DNA of 64,000 bases from Pseudoalteromonas citrea (GTDB lineage Bacteria; Pseudomonadota; Gammaproteobacteria; Enterobacterales; Alteromonadaceae). The notes beneath the pieces were generated by a model. It made no database searches. It was not told the origin of the DNA and saw only the letters and a list, made by a program, of their open reading frames with translations. Shown here in pieces: positions 51,402 through 60,243 of this stretch. Numbering within the stretch: the first letter of the stretch is position 1; each line of letters starts with the position of its first letter. The position numbers were made by a program, and so were the translations under genes. The stretch is from NCBI RefSeq assembly GCF_000238375.3, contig NZ_AHBZ03000014.1, positions 744,001-808,000 of the forward strand, read 5' to 3'.

Positions 51402-52037
51402 ATGTTGAAACGAATTATATTACCCAGTGTATTTGCGCTCATGTCACACTTTTCAGCAGCACAAGACACTGAGCAATTACAGCTGGCTACAACCACAGTA
51501 AATACTGATGAACAGGCCTCTGATGATTCAGGGTTTATTGTAGATAACCTCTTCATATACGCGCATTCAGGTCCGGGGAAAAACTACCGCATTTTAGGAT
51601 CAATTGATGCAGGGACACAGATCCGTATAATCGCACAACCGCAAAATGGTTATATTCAAATCATTGATGATAAAGCGCGCGAAGTCTGGGTAGAAGAAAA
51701 ATTCATTTCTAAGCAAGCAGGGTTAAAACAACAACTTAATACAGCCAATGAAATGCTCGTTACCTTACAAAATGAACTGGACAATACTTTAGGTCAATTA
51801 CCACAATTACAGCAAAGTAATGACGACCTGCAAAACGAAAATACCCTATTGCAAAATAGCATTGCTGATTTACAGTCACAATTGGCAACGCAACAACAAG
51901 AAAGCACACTGAAAAAGCAAGATGAACAACACAAACTCCTCGCCTATGGCGGTGGGATTGCATTTGCAGGGTTGTTCTTAGGCATTATATTAACGATCTT
52001 TTTATCTCGCCGTAAACGTTACGACGGTTGGGCTTAA
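51402..52037 (+). CDS. ygiM: YgiM-like SH3-domain membrane protein (TIGR04211 type)
   Basis: About 211 residues with a signal peptide (MLKRIILPSVFALMSHFSAA). Bacterial SH3 domain at about 40-105 (IYAHSGPGKNYRILGSID; GYIQIIDD; REVWVEEKFI), coiled coil at about 110-180 (leucine/glutamine repeats), one membrane segment near the C-terminus (AYGGGIAFAGLFLGIILTIF) and a basic tail. The domain order is that of the YgiM family. The start is ATG 51402 or TTG 51405, with GAGGG just before. Divergent from ygiF. Function is envelope-related, not known in detail. Confidence 0.85.
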   Translation: MLKRIILPSVFALMSHFSAAQDTEQLQLATTTVNTDEQASDDSGFIVDNLFIYAHSGPGKNYRILGSIDAGTQIRIIAQPQNGYIQIIDDKAREVWVEEKFISKQAGLKQQLNTANEMLVTLQNELDNTLGQLPQLQQSNDDLQNENTLLQNSIADLQSQLATQQQESTLKKQDEQHKLLAYGGGIAFAGLFLGIILTIFLSRRKRYDGWA

Positions 52038-52050
52038 CTTAACAAATACG

Positions 52051-52085
52051 ACAATAAAGGCTGAGACATTCAGCCTTTATTGTTT
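52051..52085 (+). terminator. Terminator after the ygiM-like gene
   Basis: ACAATAAAGGCTGA (52051-52064) pairs perfectly with TCAGCCTTTATTGT (52070-52083) around GACAT. A 14-base stem that works from both strands. Confidence 0.85.
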
Positions 52086-52147
52086 GGTATGACCTATCGT
52101 ACTTTTGACGAAACACTTTTAATTTAGCGCTTGTTAATACGTCCGAT

Positions 52148-52627
52148 TTATAAAACGGTTAGACCACTGTCGATTTTTATATGTTCAATTACCATATAAG
52201 TATGATTAGTGCTCACCCCTGGCGTTTCTACGATCTTACCCAGCACTTCTCGGTATTGCGCCATATCGGCAACCCGAATTTTAACCAAGTAATCAAAGCC
52301 ACCAGCAACCATGTCGCAGCTCACGACTTGCGGTATTTTAACAATATGCTCCCTAAATACCGAGAATACCGCCTCAGTAGAACTTTTTAACGTTATTTCT
52401 ACATGTGCGACCAATGCTTGGCCGAGCTTTGCAGAGTTCAAACGCGCGGAATACCCTTCTATGTACCCTTCAGATTCGAGCTTTTTCACTCTATCCAAAC
52501 ACGGGCTTGGACTGAGGTTAACCTCTTTTGCCAAGTTAACATTCGATATTCGACCATTTCTTTGCAATACATCTAATATTGCTAAATCAATACGGTCTAA
52601 TACGCGAGTTCTAATTGGTGTTGTCAT
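52148..52627 (-). CDS. putR: Lrp/AsnC family regulator, probably of putA (PutR-like)
   Basis: A 159-residue protein. N-terminal helix-turn-helix DLAILDVLQRNGRISNVNLA followed by NLSPSPCLDRVKKLESEGYIEGY; C-terminal RAM domain (VAHVEITLKSS, GGFDYLVKIRVADMAQYREV, GVSTNHTYMVIE). It is divergent from putA, and PutA here has no DNA-binding domain, so a dedicated Lrp-type activator is expected, as in PutR of other Gram-negatives. Proline or its analogue is the likely effector. The gene name rests on this context; a general Lrp is possible. Confidence 0.8.
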   Translation of the reverse strand: MTTPIRTRVLDRIDLAILDVLQRNGRISNVNLAKEVNLSPSPCLDRVKKLESEGYIEGYSARLNSAKLGQALVAHVEITLKSSTEAVFSVFREHIVKIPQVVSCDMVAGGFDYLVKIRVADMAQYREVLGKIVETPGVSTNHTYMVIEHIKIDSGLTVL

Positions 52628-52940
52628 GCAGCATTTAATTCTGTTTCTGAGTTAATTCTCCCGTTAATTTACCGTATTTTGCCAAAATAAAACAGCATAT
52701 ACTGACTAATCTCAGATAGAATGCCTGAAAAATTTGATGCTAAACACAATGCGTACTATCTAAAATTCAAACACGCCAAAATAGTGTGGTCGTGTTTGCC
52801 CAGCGCAATGCATTAATTAACTATGTTGTAATTAATTAGGCGTTTTTCACGCCACGGTTTTGTCTGACCCAACTACCCCCTTGTCTGACTCAATACGTGT
52901 TAATTACTTGTGTTTTTGACTCCTTTCCTGAGGGTTCCTT
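52628..52940. promoter_or_regulatory. Divergent putR/putA control region with direct and inverted repeats
   Basis: 313 bases. A 13-base direct repeat TTGTCTGAC(C/T)CAA occurs at 52860-52872 and 52881-52893, exactly 21 bases (two helical turns) apart, 48 bases before the putA ATG. An inverted repeat ATTAATTA/TAATTAAT (52812-52819, 52829-52836) lies further upstream. Both are candidate Lrp-type sites. No other gene seen. Confidence 0.6.
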
Positions 52941-55900
52941 ATGCTTTACAACGGTGATTTAAATACTAACTGTCCTATCAGACAAAAAATCCGTGACTTC
53001 TATCGTATTGATGAAGAGCAAGTGATCGACCATATTTTGCCACTTGCTGAAGTAGGCGTTACGGCTCGAAGCCGTGCATGGGAACGCGCACGCCAAATCG
53101 TGGTAAATATTCGTAAAGACCAAGATGGTCAAAATGGCGTAGACGCATTATTAAATGAATTCTCACTGTCTTCAGAAGAAGGCGTAGTGTTAATGTGTTT
53201 GGCTGAAGCATTATTACGTGTACCAGACAAAGAAACTCAAGATAACCTGATTCGCGACAAATTAGCGAATGGTGACTGGAGCTCACATTTGGGGAGCAGC
53301 GACTCTTTATTCGTTAATGCATCAAGCTGGGGCTTACTCGTGACCGGTAAAATGGTTAACTACACTGACAAGAATAAAGATCAGCAGTTTGGTGTACTGA
53401 AAAAGACCATTGGCCGCTTAGGTGAGCCTGTGATCCGTAAGTCAGTCAACTATGCCATGAAAATCATGGGTAAGCAGTTCGTTATGGGTCAGAACATCGA
53501 TGAAGCCATTGAACGTGCTGCTGAAAAAGAGCAAAAAGGCTATGTCTACTCTTACGATATGCTAGGTGAAGGTGCACGCACCATGGAAGATGCCGAGCGT
53601 TATTTTAATAGCTATATGAATGCCATCCATTCTATTGGTAAAGCAGCGAATGGCCGAGGCCCAATAAAAAGCCCAGGTATCTCTGTTAAGTTGTCGGCCA
53701 TTCACCCTCGCTATGAATTTAGTCACCGTGAACGCGTCCTAACTGAAATTGTACCTAAACTTAAAGAGCTTGCACTCGCCGCTAAAAAATACGACATTGG
53801 TTTTACCGTAGATGCGGAAGAAGCAGACCGTTTAGATATCTCACTGGATGTCATTGAAGCCGTTTTCTCTGATGATGAGCTAGGCGATTGGCAAGGATTT
53901 GGTCTAGCAGTACAAGCCTACCAGAAACGCGCTATCTTCGTCGTTGAGTGGCTGACTGATTTAGCCCGCCGTGTTGGTCGTAAATTAATGGTGCGTTTGG
54001 TAAAAGGTGCATACTGGGATACAGAAATTAAAACCACGCAACAAGATGGTTTAGATCACTTCCCTGTATTTACACGTAAAGCAACAACTGACGTATCATA
54101 CAAAGCCTGTGCAATTAAATTACTTGAAGCACGAGATGCGTTATTCCCTCAGTTCGCAACACATAACGCCTATACTGCAGCAACTATTCTTGAAGTGGCA
54201 AAAGGCAATAACAAAGGGTTTGAGTTCCAACGTTTACACGGTATGGGCGAATCTTTATTCGATCAAATAGTAGAACAAGACAAGGTACAGTGCCGAGTGT
54301 ATGCGCCGGTAGGCCAACATGAAGACCTGCTTGCCTACTTAGTTCGCCGTTTACTTGAAAACGGCGCTAATTCGTCGTTTGTAAATGCGATTGTTGACGT
54401 GACTAAGCCTGTTGAGTCGCTTCTTCCTGATCCAGTTGAAACGCTACAAGGCTTGCGTAATAAATTTAATACGCAAATTAAACTGCCAATTGAACTTTAT
54501 GGCAATGAGCGCGATAACTCTAAAGGCATGGATTTAACAGACATCAATGTTATTTCGCCATTAAAAGATAACCTAGACAAGTGGTTTGAAGATAACCGTA
54601 TCACTGAAGCGGATGTTAAAGAGGGTTTTCTAGCAGTACGCAACCCGGCAAATCACACTGAAGTGGTTGGTCAAGTGCCGCTGCACCAGAGTAATGAAAT
54701 GCATACGATGCTGGCTAACGCTGATACAGCATTCGCAAATTGGTCTGAAACGCCGGTGTCTGAGCGTGCAGAGCTATTACGCCGCATCGCCGACATACTT
54801 GAACGTCATCATGATGAGCTTGTGGCAATTTGTATTAAAGAAGCCGGTAAAATTACCCAAGACAGCATTGATGAAGTACGTGAAGCCGTTGACTTCTGTC
54901 GTTATTATGCCGCACGTGCTGAAGAGTTATCTGAAGATGAGCGTTTTGAAGCTCGTGGTGTTATTTTATGTATTAGCCCATGGAACTTCCCTCTAGCGAT
55001 ATTCCTAGGTCAAGTTGCCGCTGCTATCGTAACGGGTAATACGGTCATAGCAAAACCTGCTGAACAAACCAGTATGATAGCACTACGTTGTATTGAGCTA
55101 ATGCAAATTGTCGGGTTACCTGAACATGTTGTACAAGCGGTTATCGCACGCGGTAGTGACGTAGGTAAGCACATAGTCCCTGATGAGCGTATCCAAGCTG
55201 TAATGTTCACCGGCTCTACAGAAACGGGTACATTGATTTCACAAATCCTAGCTGAACGAAATGACATTCAAGTACCATTGATCGCCGAAACAGGTGGCCA
55301 AAACTGTATGATCGTTGATTCTACGGCTTTGCCTGAGCAAGTGGTTGATGATGTTATTTCATCTGGTTTCCAAAGTGCCGGTCAACGTTGTTCAGCATTG
55401 CGCGTTCTATTCTTACAAGACGATGTGGCTGACGGCATTATTAAAATGCTCAAAGGTGCACTACAAGAACTGCATATAGGCGACCCAGCTCAGCTTGATA
55501 CGGATGTTGGCCCAGTTATTGATGAAAAAGCGCTCAATACGCTTACTGCACATGTTGAGTATTTAAAAGCCAATGGTAAGCTGTTGTTTGAATCACCTAT
55601 TCCTGATAATTCAGAAAATGGTGCATTCTTCTTCGCCCCTCGTTTGTATGAAATTGCAGACCTATCGGTATTAAAACGTGAAGTATTTGGTCCTGTCGTG
55701 CATGTTATTCGTTATAAAGCCCATGAACTAGATAATGTTATCGATCAAATCAATAACACCGGTTACGGCTTAACAATGGGGGTGCATTCACGTATTGAAG
55801 AGCGCTGTCACTACCTTGCTAAGATGTCTAGAGCCGGTAACGTTTATGTAAACCGTAATATGATTGGTGCAATTGTCGGTGTACAACCTTTTGGTGGACG

Positions 55901-56744
55901 CGGCTTATCGGGTACTGGCCCTAAAGCGGGTGGACCAAACTACTTATACCGTTTGGTAAAAGAAAAAGCCTCTCCGGAAAACGTACAAATGACTAACTTA
56001 ACCGCTGATGAGTTAGAAACGCATAACTTCCCGGGCGCAACAGAGCAAGTTGACCGCTTAATGCGTAATTCAATGCGTGATGAAAAAATCTGGCGTGCAA
56101 CTCCGTTAAACGACCGGGTTTCTGCTGTTCGCCAATTACTGGCTAAGATTGCAACCGTTGAGATCATTGACGACTTAGCCGACGATTTAGCTAAAACACT
56201 CGCAGATGCACGTAACCAGCTAAACCGTTTAGAGAAACGTATGCGCAGTCATACAACATTGCCAGGTCCGACAGGTGAATCAAATACCTTGCACCTAGAA
56301 GCGCGAGGTTGTGTGGTGTGTTATGCAGATAAGAGCACCTCATTTAACTTTTGGGCTATTTCAATCATTACGGCGCTTGCAGCAGGTAACACCGTGATCA
56401 CCGTAGCATCAGAGCTGTTTTATGAAGAAGCTCAAGCGTTTAGAGATAAGTTCATTTCTACTGGCATTGCAGAAGGTGTGTTCCAAGTTGCTAAACCAAA
56501 CCAGCTACACGCAGTACTCACCCATCCGCATTTAGCAGGTGCGGTTGTTGCAGCACGTTCATCACGTTTAGGTTACTTCAGTCAGCAATTAGCTGCTCGT
56601 AGCGGTGCAATTTTGCCAGTTATCAGTGCAGAATACTATGACACGCTGATCAGCCGTCTCGTTACTGAAAAAACCATCAGTATTGATACAACGGCATCAG
56701 GTGGTAATACCTCACTGATGACCCTAGTTGAAGACGACGAATAA
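52941..56744 (+). CDS. putA: Bifunctional proline dehydrogenase / glutamate-semialdehyde dehydrogenase PutA
   Basis: A 1267-residue protein. The proline dehydrogenase barrel spans roughly residues 90-500 (FAD-binding region RLVKGAYWDTEIK; GVQ-type helix HGMGESLFDQIVEQDK). The aldehyde dehydrogenase spans about 550-1010, with Glu783 in AETGGQN and Cys817 in AGQRCSALR. A C-terminal aldehyde-dehydrogenase-like fold region follows (about 1080-1267). It converts proline to glutamate, passing electrons to quinone and NAD. The N-terminus starts directly with the PutA helical arm (NCPIRQKIRDFY); no ribbon-helix-helix repressor domain precedes it, unlike E. coli PutA (1320). Regulation is therefore outside the enzyme, probably by the divergent Lrp-type protein. 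Confidence 0.97.
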   Translation: MLYNGDLNTNCPIRQKIRDFYRIDEEQVIDHILPLAEVGVTARSRAWERARQIVVNIRKDQDGQNGVDALLNEFSLSSEEGVVLMCLAEALLRVPDKETQDNLIRDKLANGDWSSHLGSSDSLFVNASSWGLLVTGKMVNYTDKNKDQQFGVLKKTIGRLGEPVIRKSVNYAMKIMGKQFVMGQNIDEAIERAAEKEQKGYVYSYDMLGEGARTMEDAERYFNSYMNAIHSIGKAANGRGPIKSPGISVKLSAIHPRYEFSHRERVLTEIVPKLKELALAAKKYDIGFTVDAEEADRLDISLDVIEAVFSDDELGDWQGFGLAVQAYQKRAIFVVEWLTDLARRVGRKLMVRLVKGAYWDTEIKTTQQDGLDHFPVFTRKATTDVSYKACAIKLLEARDALFPQFATHNAYTAATILEVAKGNNKGFEFQRLHGMGESLFDQIVEQDKVQCRVYAPVGQHEDLLAYLVRRLLENGANSSFVNAIVDVTKPVESLLPDPVETLQGLRNKFNTQIKLPIELYGNERDNSKGMDLTDINVISPLKDNLDKWFEDNRITEADVKEGFLAVRNPANHTEVVGQVPLHQSNEMHTMLANADTAFANWSETPVSERAELLRRIADILERHHDELVAICIKEAGKITQDSIDEVREAVDFCRYYAARAEELSEDERFEARGVILCISPWNFPLAIFLGQVAAAIVTGNTVIAKPAEQTSMIALRCIELMQIVGLPEHVVQAVIARGSDVGKHIVPDERIQAVMFTGSTETGTLISQILAERNDIQVPLIAETGGQNCMIVDSTALPEQVVDDVISSGFQSAGQRCSALRVLFLQDDVADGIIKMLKGALQELHIGDPAQLDTDVGPVIDEKALNTLTAHVEYLKANGKLLFESPIPDNSENGAFFFAPRLYEIADLSVLKREVFGPVVHVIRYKAHELDNVIDQINNTGYGLTMGVHSRIEERCHYLAKMSRAGNVYVNRNMIGAIVGVQPFGGRGLSGTGPKAGGPNYLYRLVKEKASPENVQMTNLTADELETHNFPGATEQVDRLMRNSMRDEKIWRATPLNDRVSAVRQLLAKIATVEIIDDLADDLAKTLADARNQLNRLEKRMRSHTTLPGPTGESNTLHLEARGCVVCYADKSTSFNFWAISIITALAAGNTVITVASELFYEEAQAFRDKFISTGIAEGVFQVAKPNQLHAVLTHPHLAGAVVAARSSRLGYFSQQLAARSGAILPVISAEYYDTLISRLVTEKTISIDTTASGGNTSLMTLVEDDE

Positions 56745-56760
56745 ACCGTTAAAAACATCA

Positions 56761-56790
56761 CGGACATAAGCTACTTTTAGCTTATGTCCG
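56761..56790 (+). terminator. Hairpin after putA
   Basis: CGGACATAAGCTA (56761-56773) pairs perfectly with TAGCTTATGTCCG (56778-56790) around CTTT. No T-run, but the stem is very stable. Confidence 0.7.
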
Positions 56791-56904
56791 CTTCCTATTC
56801 AATACCCTATCGTTATCCATTAATAAAAAGCCACCCTTTATCACTACCTTTTTTGCCGTTCTTTGCTAGGCTTATAAGTCTTATTCCTGTATTTAGGGCT
56901 CAAG

Positions 56905-58104
56905 ATGAAAATAATAAATATCAAGGACTTGAACCCAGGTATGTTTGTGGTTGGGGTAATAAAGCAAACTGGGCATATTAAAATTAAAAACCAAGGGTGG
57001 GTAAAGACACAAAAAAGCATCGACAATTTAAAGTCTACCGGCGTGCTTGAAGTAGAAATAGACCCCACTAAAACTTTGCATGAGGAAGCTGACATTGTTG
57101 CCCCGCCTGAAGTTGCTCCCGAGGTCGTTGAAGAAACAATTAATCCATGGCACAAATCGACCAGTATTGATTCTGAATTAACCCAAGCAGCCAAGTTATA
57201 CGATGAAGCCAAAGATTTACAACAAAAAGCCTTTAAAGATCTCCAATCAGGCAGCCCTATTGATATTTCAGCTTTTAAAGAGACCGCGCATGGGTTTATT
57301 GATTCGGTGTTTCGCAATCAAGATGCACTCGCCTGCATTGCCCGCATCAGAGAAAAAGATACCTACCTGTTGGAACACTCTATTAATGTATCTATTTTGA
57401 TCAGTATCTTCGCTAAGCACATGGGCTTTGAGCGATCAATCATAGAACAAATGGCCACTGGCGCACTACTACACGATATTGGTAAAGTCCACATTCCAGA
57501 CTCCATTTTACAAAAACCAGCCCAATTGAGTATCGACGAATTTGAAGTCATGAAGCAACACGCAAAGTATAGCTATGACATTGTCATGGATGCACAATTA
57601 GGTAAAATCGCGACTGAAATTGCAGGCTATCATCACGAGCGCCTAGATGGCTCAGGCTACCCATTTGGTTATGATGCCAAAGACCTGTCGCAATACGTTA
57701 GAATGGCGGCCATCGTTGATGTATATGACGCTTTGACTGCAGAAAGAATATACAAAGTGGGCATTACACCAGTCAAAGCATTCCGGCTGTTAAGAGAAGG
57801 CACACCACATCACTATGATACAGAACTGCTCAATGTATTTATCAATGCGATTGGCGTTTACCCCGTTGGCACACTTGTTAAGTTAACCAGTCAGCGCGTC
57901 GGAATTGTCAGTGGAAGTAATCCAGACACCCCACTGCAACCCATTGTAAAAGTATTCTACCACGCCAAACATATGCGCTACATCGAGGTAAAAGATGTTG
58001 ATCTTGCTAATAAACGAGTCAACGATGATTTAGAGGCGGCAATTAAGCCGGAAGAATTTAGTTTAGACCTCTTAAAATTCTTCCGTCATTCAATGCTACC
58101 GTGA
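56905..58104 (+). CDS. HD-GYP c-di-GMP phosphodiesterase with DUF3391
   Basis: A 399-residue cytoplasmic protein. DUF3391 occupies about 1-130 (KIINIKDLNPGMFVVGVIKQ). The HD-GYP domain: H158 (LEHSINVS), HDIGK (190-194), HHERLDGSGYP (243-253), all metal and signature residues present. It should hydrolyse c-di-GMP to GMP. AGGG is near ATG. It is the counterpart of the diguanylate cyclases elsewhere in the window. The gene is convergent with gspB. Confidence 0.93.
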   Translation: MKIINIKDLNPGMFVVGVIKQTGHIKIKNQGWVKTQKSIDNLKSTGVLEVEIDPTKTLHEEADIVAPPEVAPEVVEETINPWHKSTSIDSELTQAAKLYDEAKDLQQKAFKDLQSGSPIDISAFKETAHGFIDSVFRNQDALACIARIREKDTYLLEHSINVSILISIFAKHMGFERSIIEQMATGALLHDIGKVHIPDSILQKPAQLSIDEFEVMKQHAKYSYDIVMDAQLGKIATEIAGYHHERLDGSGYPFGYDAKDLSQYVRMAAIVDVYDALTAERIYKVGITPVKAFRLLREGTPHHYDTELLNVFINAIGVYPVGTLVKLTSQRVGIVSGSNPDTPLQPIVKVFYHAKHMRYIEVKDVDLANKRVNDDLEAAIKPEEFSLDLLKFFRHSMLP

Positions 58105-58128
58105 GGCGCGCGAGAGCAATCCGCTATT

Positions 58129-59202
58129 TTACAGAGGCCAGTCTTGCATCGCTTTTAGTGTGAATTCATAACCATCAAAGTTAAATAGTGCTTGTTCTGG
58201 TGTTATCTCTAGTAACTGTAACGCACCTATATTATCGCCTTCATATAACTCCCTGTTGTTGAGTTTTATCCAACGTTTATCTGCCTCTGTAGCATAAATA
58301 TGTGCTTGATAACGCAGTCTGGGAATACTATTTTGCAACCCTGCTGGTAACAACTCTATTGGCGTTGCTTTCGCAGAGTCTTTACTTGTCGCTATCACCT
58401 CACCATTATTATTGCCTTCAGTATCAGAAACGGCCTGTGCAAACGCTTCTTTGAGCTCATCTGACACATTATCTAGTTCAGGATCAGAATAAGGCTTTAT
58501 GGCGCTATTCCCGGTGTTTTCTGTATCTTGATATTGGTTACTTCCATTTACAGTTGCTATATTTGGCTGAACTAAACCTTGCTGCATTATGCCTTGCTGA
58601 ACTAGTTGTGGCTGAACGTTAGGTTGCAATACCACACCCGAGCGCACTATGTTCGGCTGTAAAGCAGTTGGTTGCACAAAATGAGGCTGTGTAAACTGTT
58701 GACTAGGCACTGTCACAGGGCTACCCAAATGCTGATTGTTAACTGGCACTAGACGCTGCTCATACACAGCTTGCCCAGAAACATCGACACCAATTTGTAC
58801 CGATGCCCACTGATACTGAGTAGGTTGCTGTCCCTGTGTCATAGGCTGATTAACGACACTCGCGGTATTATTAACCACACCTTGAACGGGGTTAGACGCA
58901 ACGATAGGGGTTATGGTCGATTCTGTTGACTCTGCTTGTTCCGTCGCGGTTGGTTGTGTTGACGGAGTATGCTGTTCAGTTACAACTGTAGACTGTTCAC
59001 TATTATGCAGCGTTGATGTTTGCACAAATTTACCAGCCACAAAGCCCGTAGCCATTGCCCCCCCAAAAAGCACAATACCACCAAGTCCAAAAGATAAGCG
59101 ACGGTAAAAGTTCAACTGCTTTTGATGTTGATAAGCTAAATGAGACTGTTCTGAGTTCTCTGTTTTTTCTGATTGTTTTAGAGCATTAAATAAGTAAGAC
59201 AT
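58129..59202 (-). CDS. gspB: GspB-type general secretion pathway protein B
   Basis: About 357 residues from ATG 59202 (MSYLFNALKQSEKTENSEQ, the usual GspB N-terminus). One membrane segment at about 37-58. A periplasmic linker rich in Gln, Pro and Val with QPN/QPQ repeats (about 185-225) precedes a C-terminal T2SSB domain (ELLPAGLQNSIPRLRYQAHI, LYEGDNIGALQLLEI). It works with the GspA ATPase to insert the type II secretin through peptidoglycan. It is coupled to the ATPase gene (8 bases apart). Confidence 0.88.
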   Translation of the reverse strand: MSYLFNALKQSEKTENSEQSHLAYQHQKQLNFYRRLSFGLGGIVLFGGAMATGFVAGKFVQTSTLHNSEQSTVVTEQHTPSTQPTATEQAESTESTITPIVASNPVQGVVNNTASVVNQPMTQGQQPTQYQWASVQIGVDVSGQAVYEQRLVPVNNQHLGSPVTVPSQQFTQPHFVQPTALQPNIVRSGVVLQPNVQPQLVQQGIMQQGLVQPNIATVNGSNQYQDTENTGNSAIKPYSDPELDNVSDELKEAFAQAVSDTEGNNNGEVIATSKDSAKATPIELLPAGLQNSIPRLRYQAHIYATEADKRWIKLNNRELYEGDNIGALQLLEITPEQALFNFDGYEFTLKAMQDWPL

Positions 59203-59210
59203 TTTTATCA

Positions 59211-60125
59211 CTATACGATATATGACAGGCCAAAACCTGAGAAGAACAACAGCATAAATGCTGTAACAACGCGCCACGTGTAGTTGCGTTTCGCACTTGC
59301 CTCTTGTGGCACCAAATCAAGCGGCAGAGCTTCCTGCGCTGCTTGCTGCGCTATGGCTTTATTGACAATTTGCTGTTGCGCTGAAAAAGCCCCCAACAAA
59401 CAACGATCAGCAAGCAGATTTAGTAACCGAGGGATCCCCGCTGTTACTTTGTGCATAAAAGCAATAGCGTCATGATCAAACAACGTCTCATTACACCCAG
59501 CTTTACTTAAACGATGTTGGATATATGCAAAAACTTGTGCTTCGGTTAGAGGTAACAAATGATACCGCGCCGTGATCCGCTGTGCTAGTTGTCGTAATTC
59601 ATTGCGCTGTAATAACTGCTGCAACTCAGGTTGCCCAACCAGCACAATTTGCAATAGCTTTTTATGATCCGTTTCTAAGTTTGTTAACAGCCTAAGCTGC
59701 TCTAGCACCTCAGGTGCCAGATGCTGAGCCTCATCAATGATCAACATGGTGTGGCCGCCTTGCTCATGATTGGCCAGCAAACGTGCCTTTATAACATCCG
59801 TTAAACGCTTAAGTGTTGCGTGTTCAGCATCATAATCAATGGCAAGTTCATCACAAATACTTGCCAATAACTCCATTTCAGATAACGCCGGGTTTAATAT
59901 AAAAGCAACTTGTGTGCTGTCTGGCAATTGTGCCAGCATGCTTCGAGTTACCGTTGTTTTACCGGTACCGACCTCCCCAGTCAAAAGAACAAACCCACCG
60001 GCATCCCCCAATCCATAGGTCAAATGTGCCAAAGCTTCTTTATGCCTATCACTTAAAAATAAGTATTGCGGGTTTGGAGCAATCGAAAAGGGTTTTTCAT
60101 TCAACCCAAAGTAGCGTAAATACAC
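59211..60125 (-). CDS. gspA: GspA/ExeA-type AAA ATPase lacking the peptidoglycan-binding domain
   Basis: About 304 residues from GTG 60125 (VYLRYFGLNEKPFSIAPNPQ); the longer frame to 60245 overlaps cca and has no homologous sequence. Walker A LTGEVGTGKTTVTR, Walker B TMLIIDEAQHL, sensor region LVGQPELQQLL and GIPRLLNLLADRCLLGAF. A single membrane segment ends the protein (VVTAFMLLFFSGFGLSYIV). Aeromonas ExeA continues with a periplasmic peptidoglycan-binding domain (547 residues); here it is absent. MSHA protein MshM is similar in size, but gspB next to it decides the name. Divergent from cca. Confidence 0.85.
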   Translation of the reverse strand: MYLRYFGLNEKPFSIAPNPQYLFLSDRHKEALAHLTYGLGDAGGFVLLTGEVGTGKTTVTRSMLAQLPDSTQVAFILNPALSEMELLASICDELAIDYDAEHATLKRLTDVIKARLLANHEQGGHTMLIIDEAQHLAPEVLEQLRLLTNLETDHKKLLQIVLVGQPELQQLLQRNELRQLAQRITARYHLLPLTEAQVFAYIQHRLSKAGCNETLFDHDAIAFMHKVTAGIPRLLNLLADRCLLGAFSAQQQIVNKAIAQQAAQEALPLDLVPQEASAKRNYTWRVVTAFMLLFFSGFGLSYIV

Positions 60126-60243
60126 GTTGCGTCTCTTTATTGTTATGATGCACCCTATAATGGCAAAAAAAGCCACCAAGTTAAAACCTTGTTTCCAATT
60201 TTGTGAAATTAGTTTTACCCCTACGGTATGATTTGAGGAAAGC

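Noticed and set aside
56784-56981. 65-codon frame between putA and the HD-GYP gene
   Set aside because: It overlaps the start of the HD-GYP gene in another frame and contains no recognisable domain.
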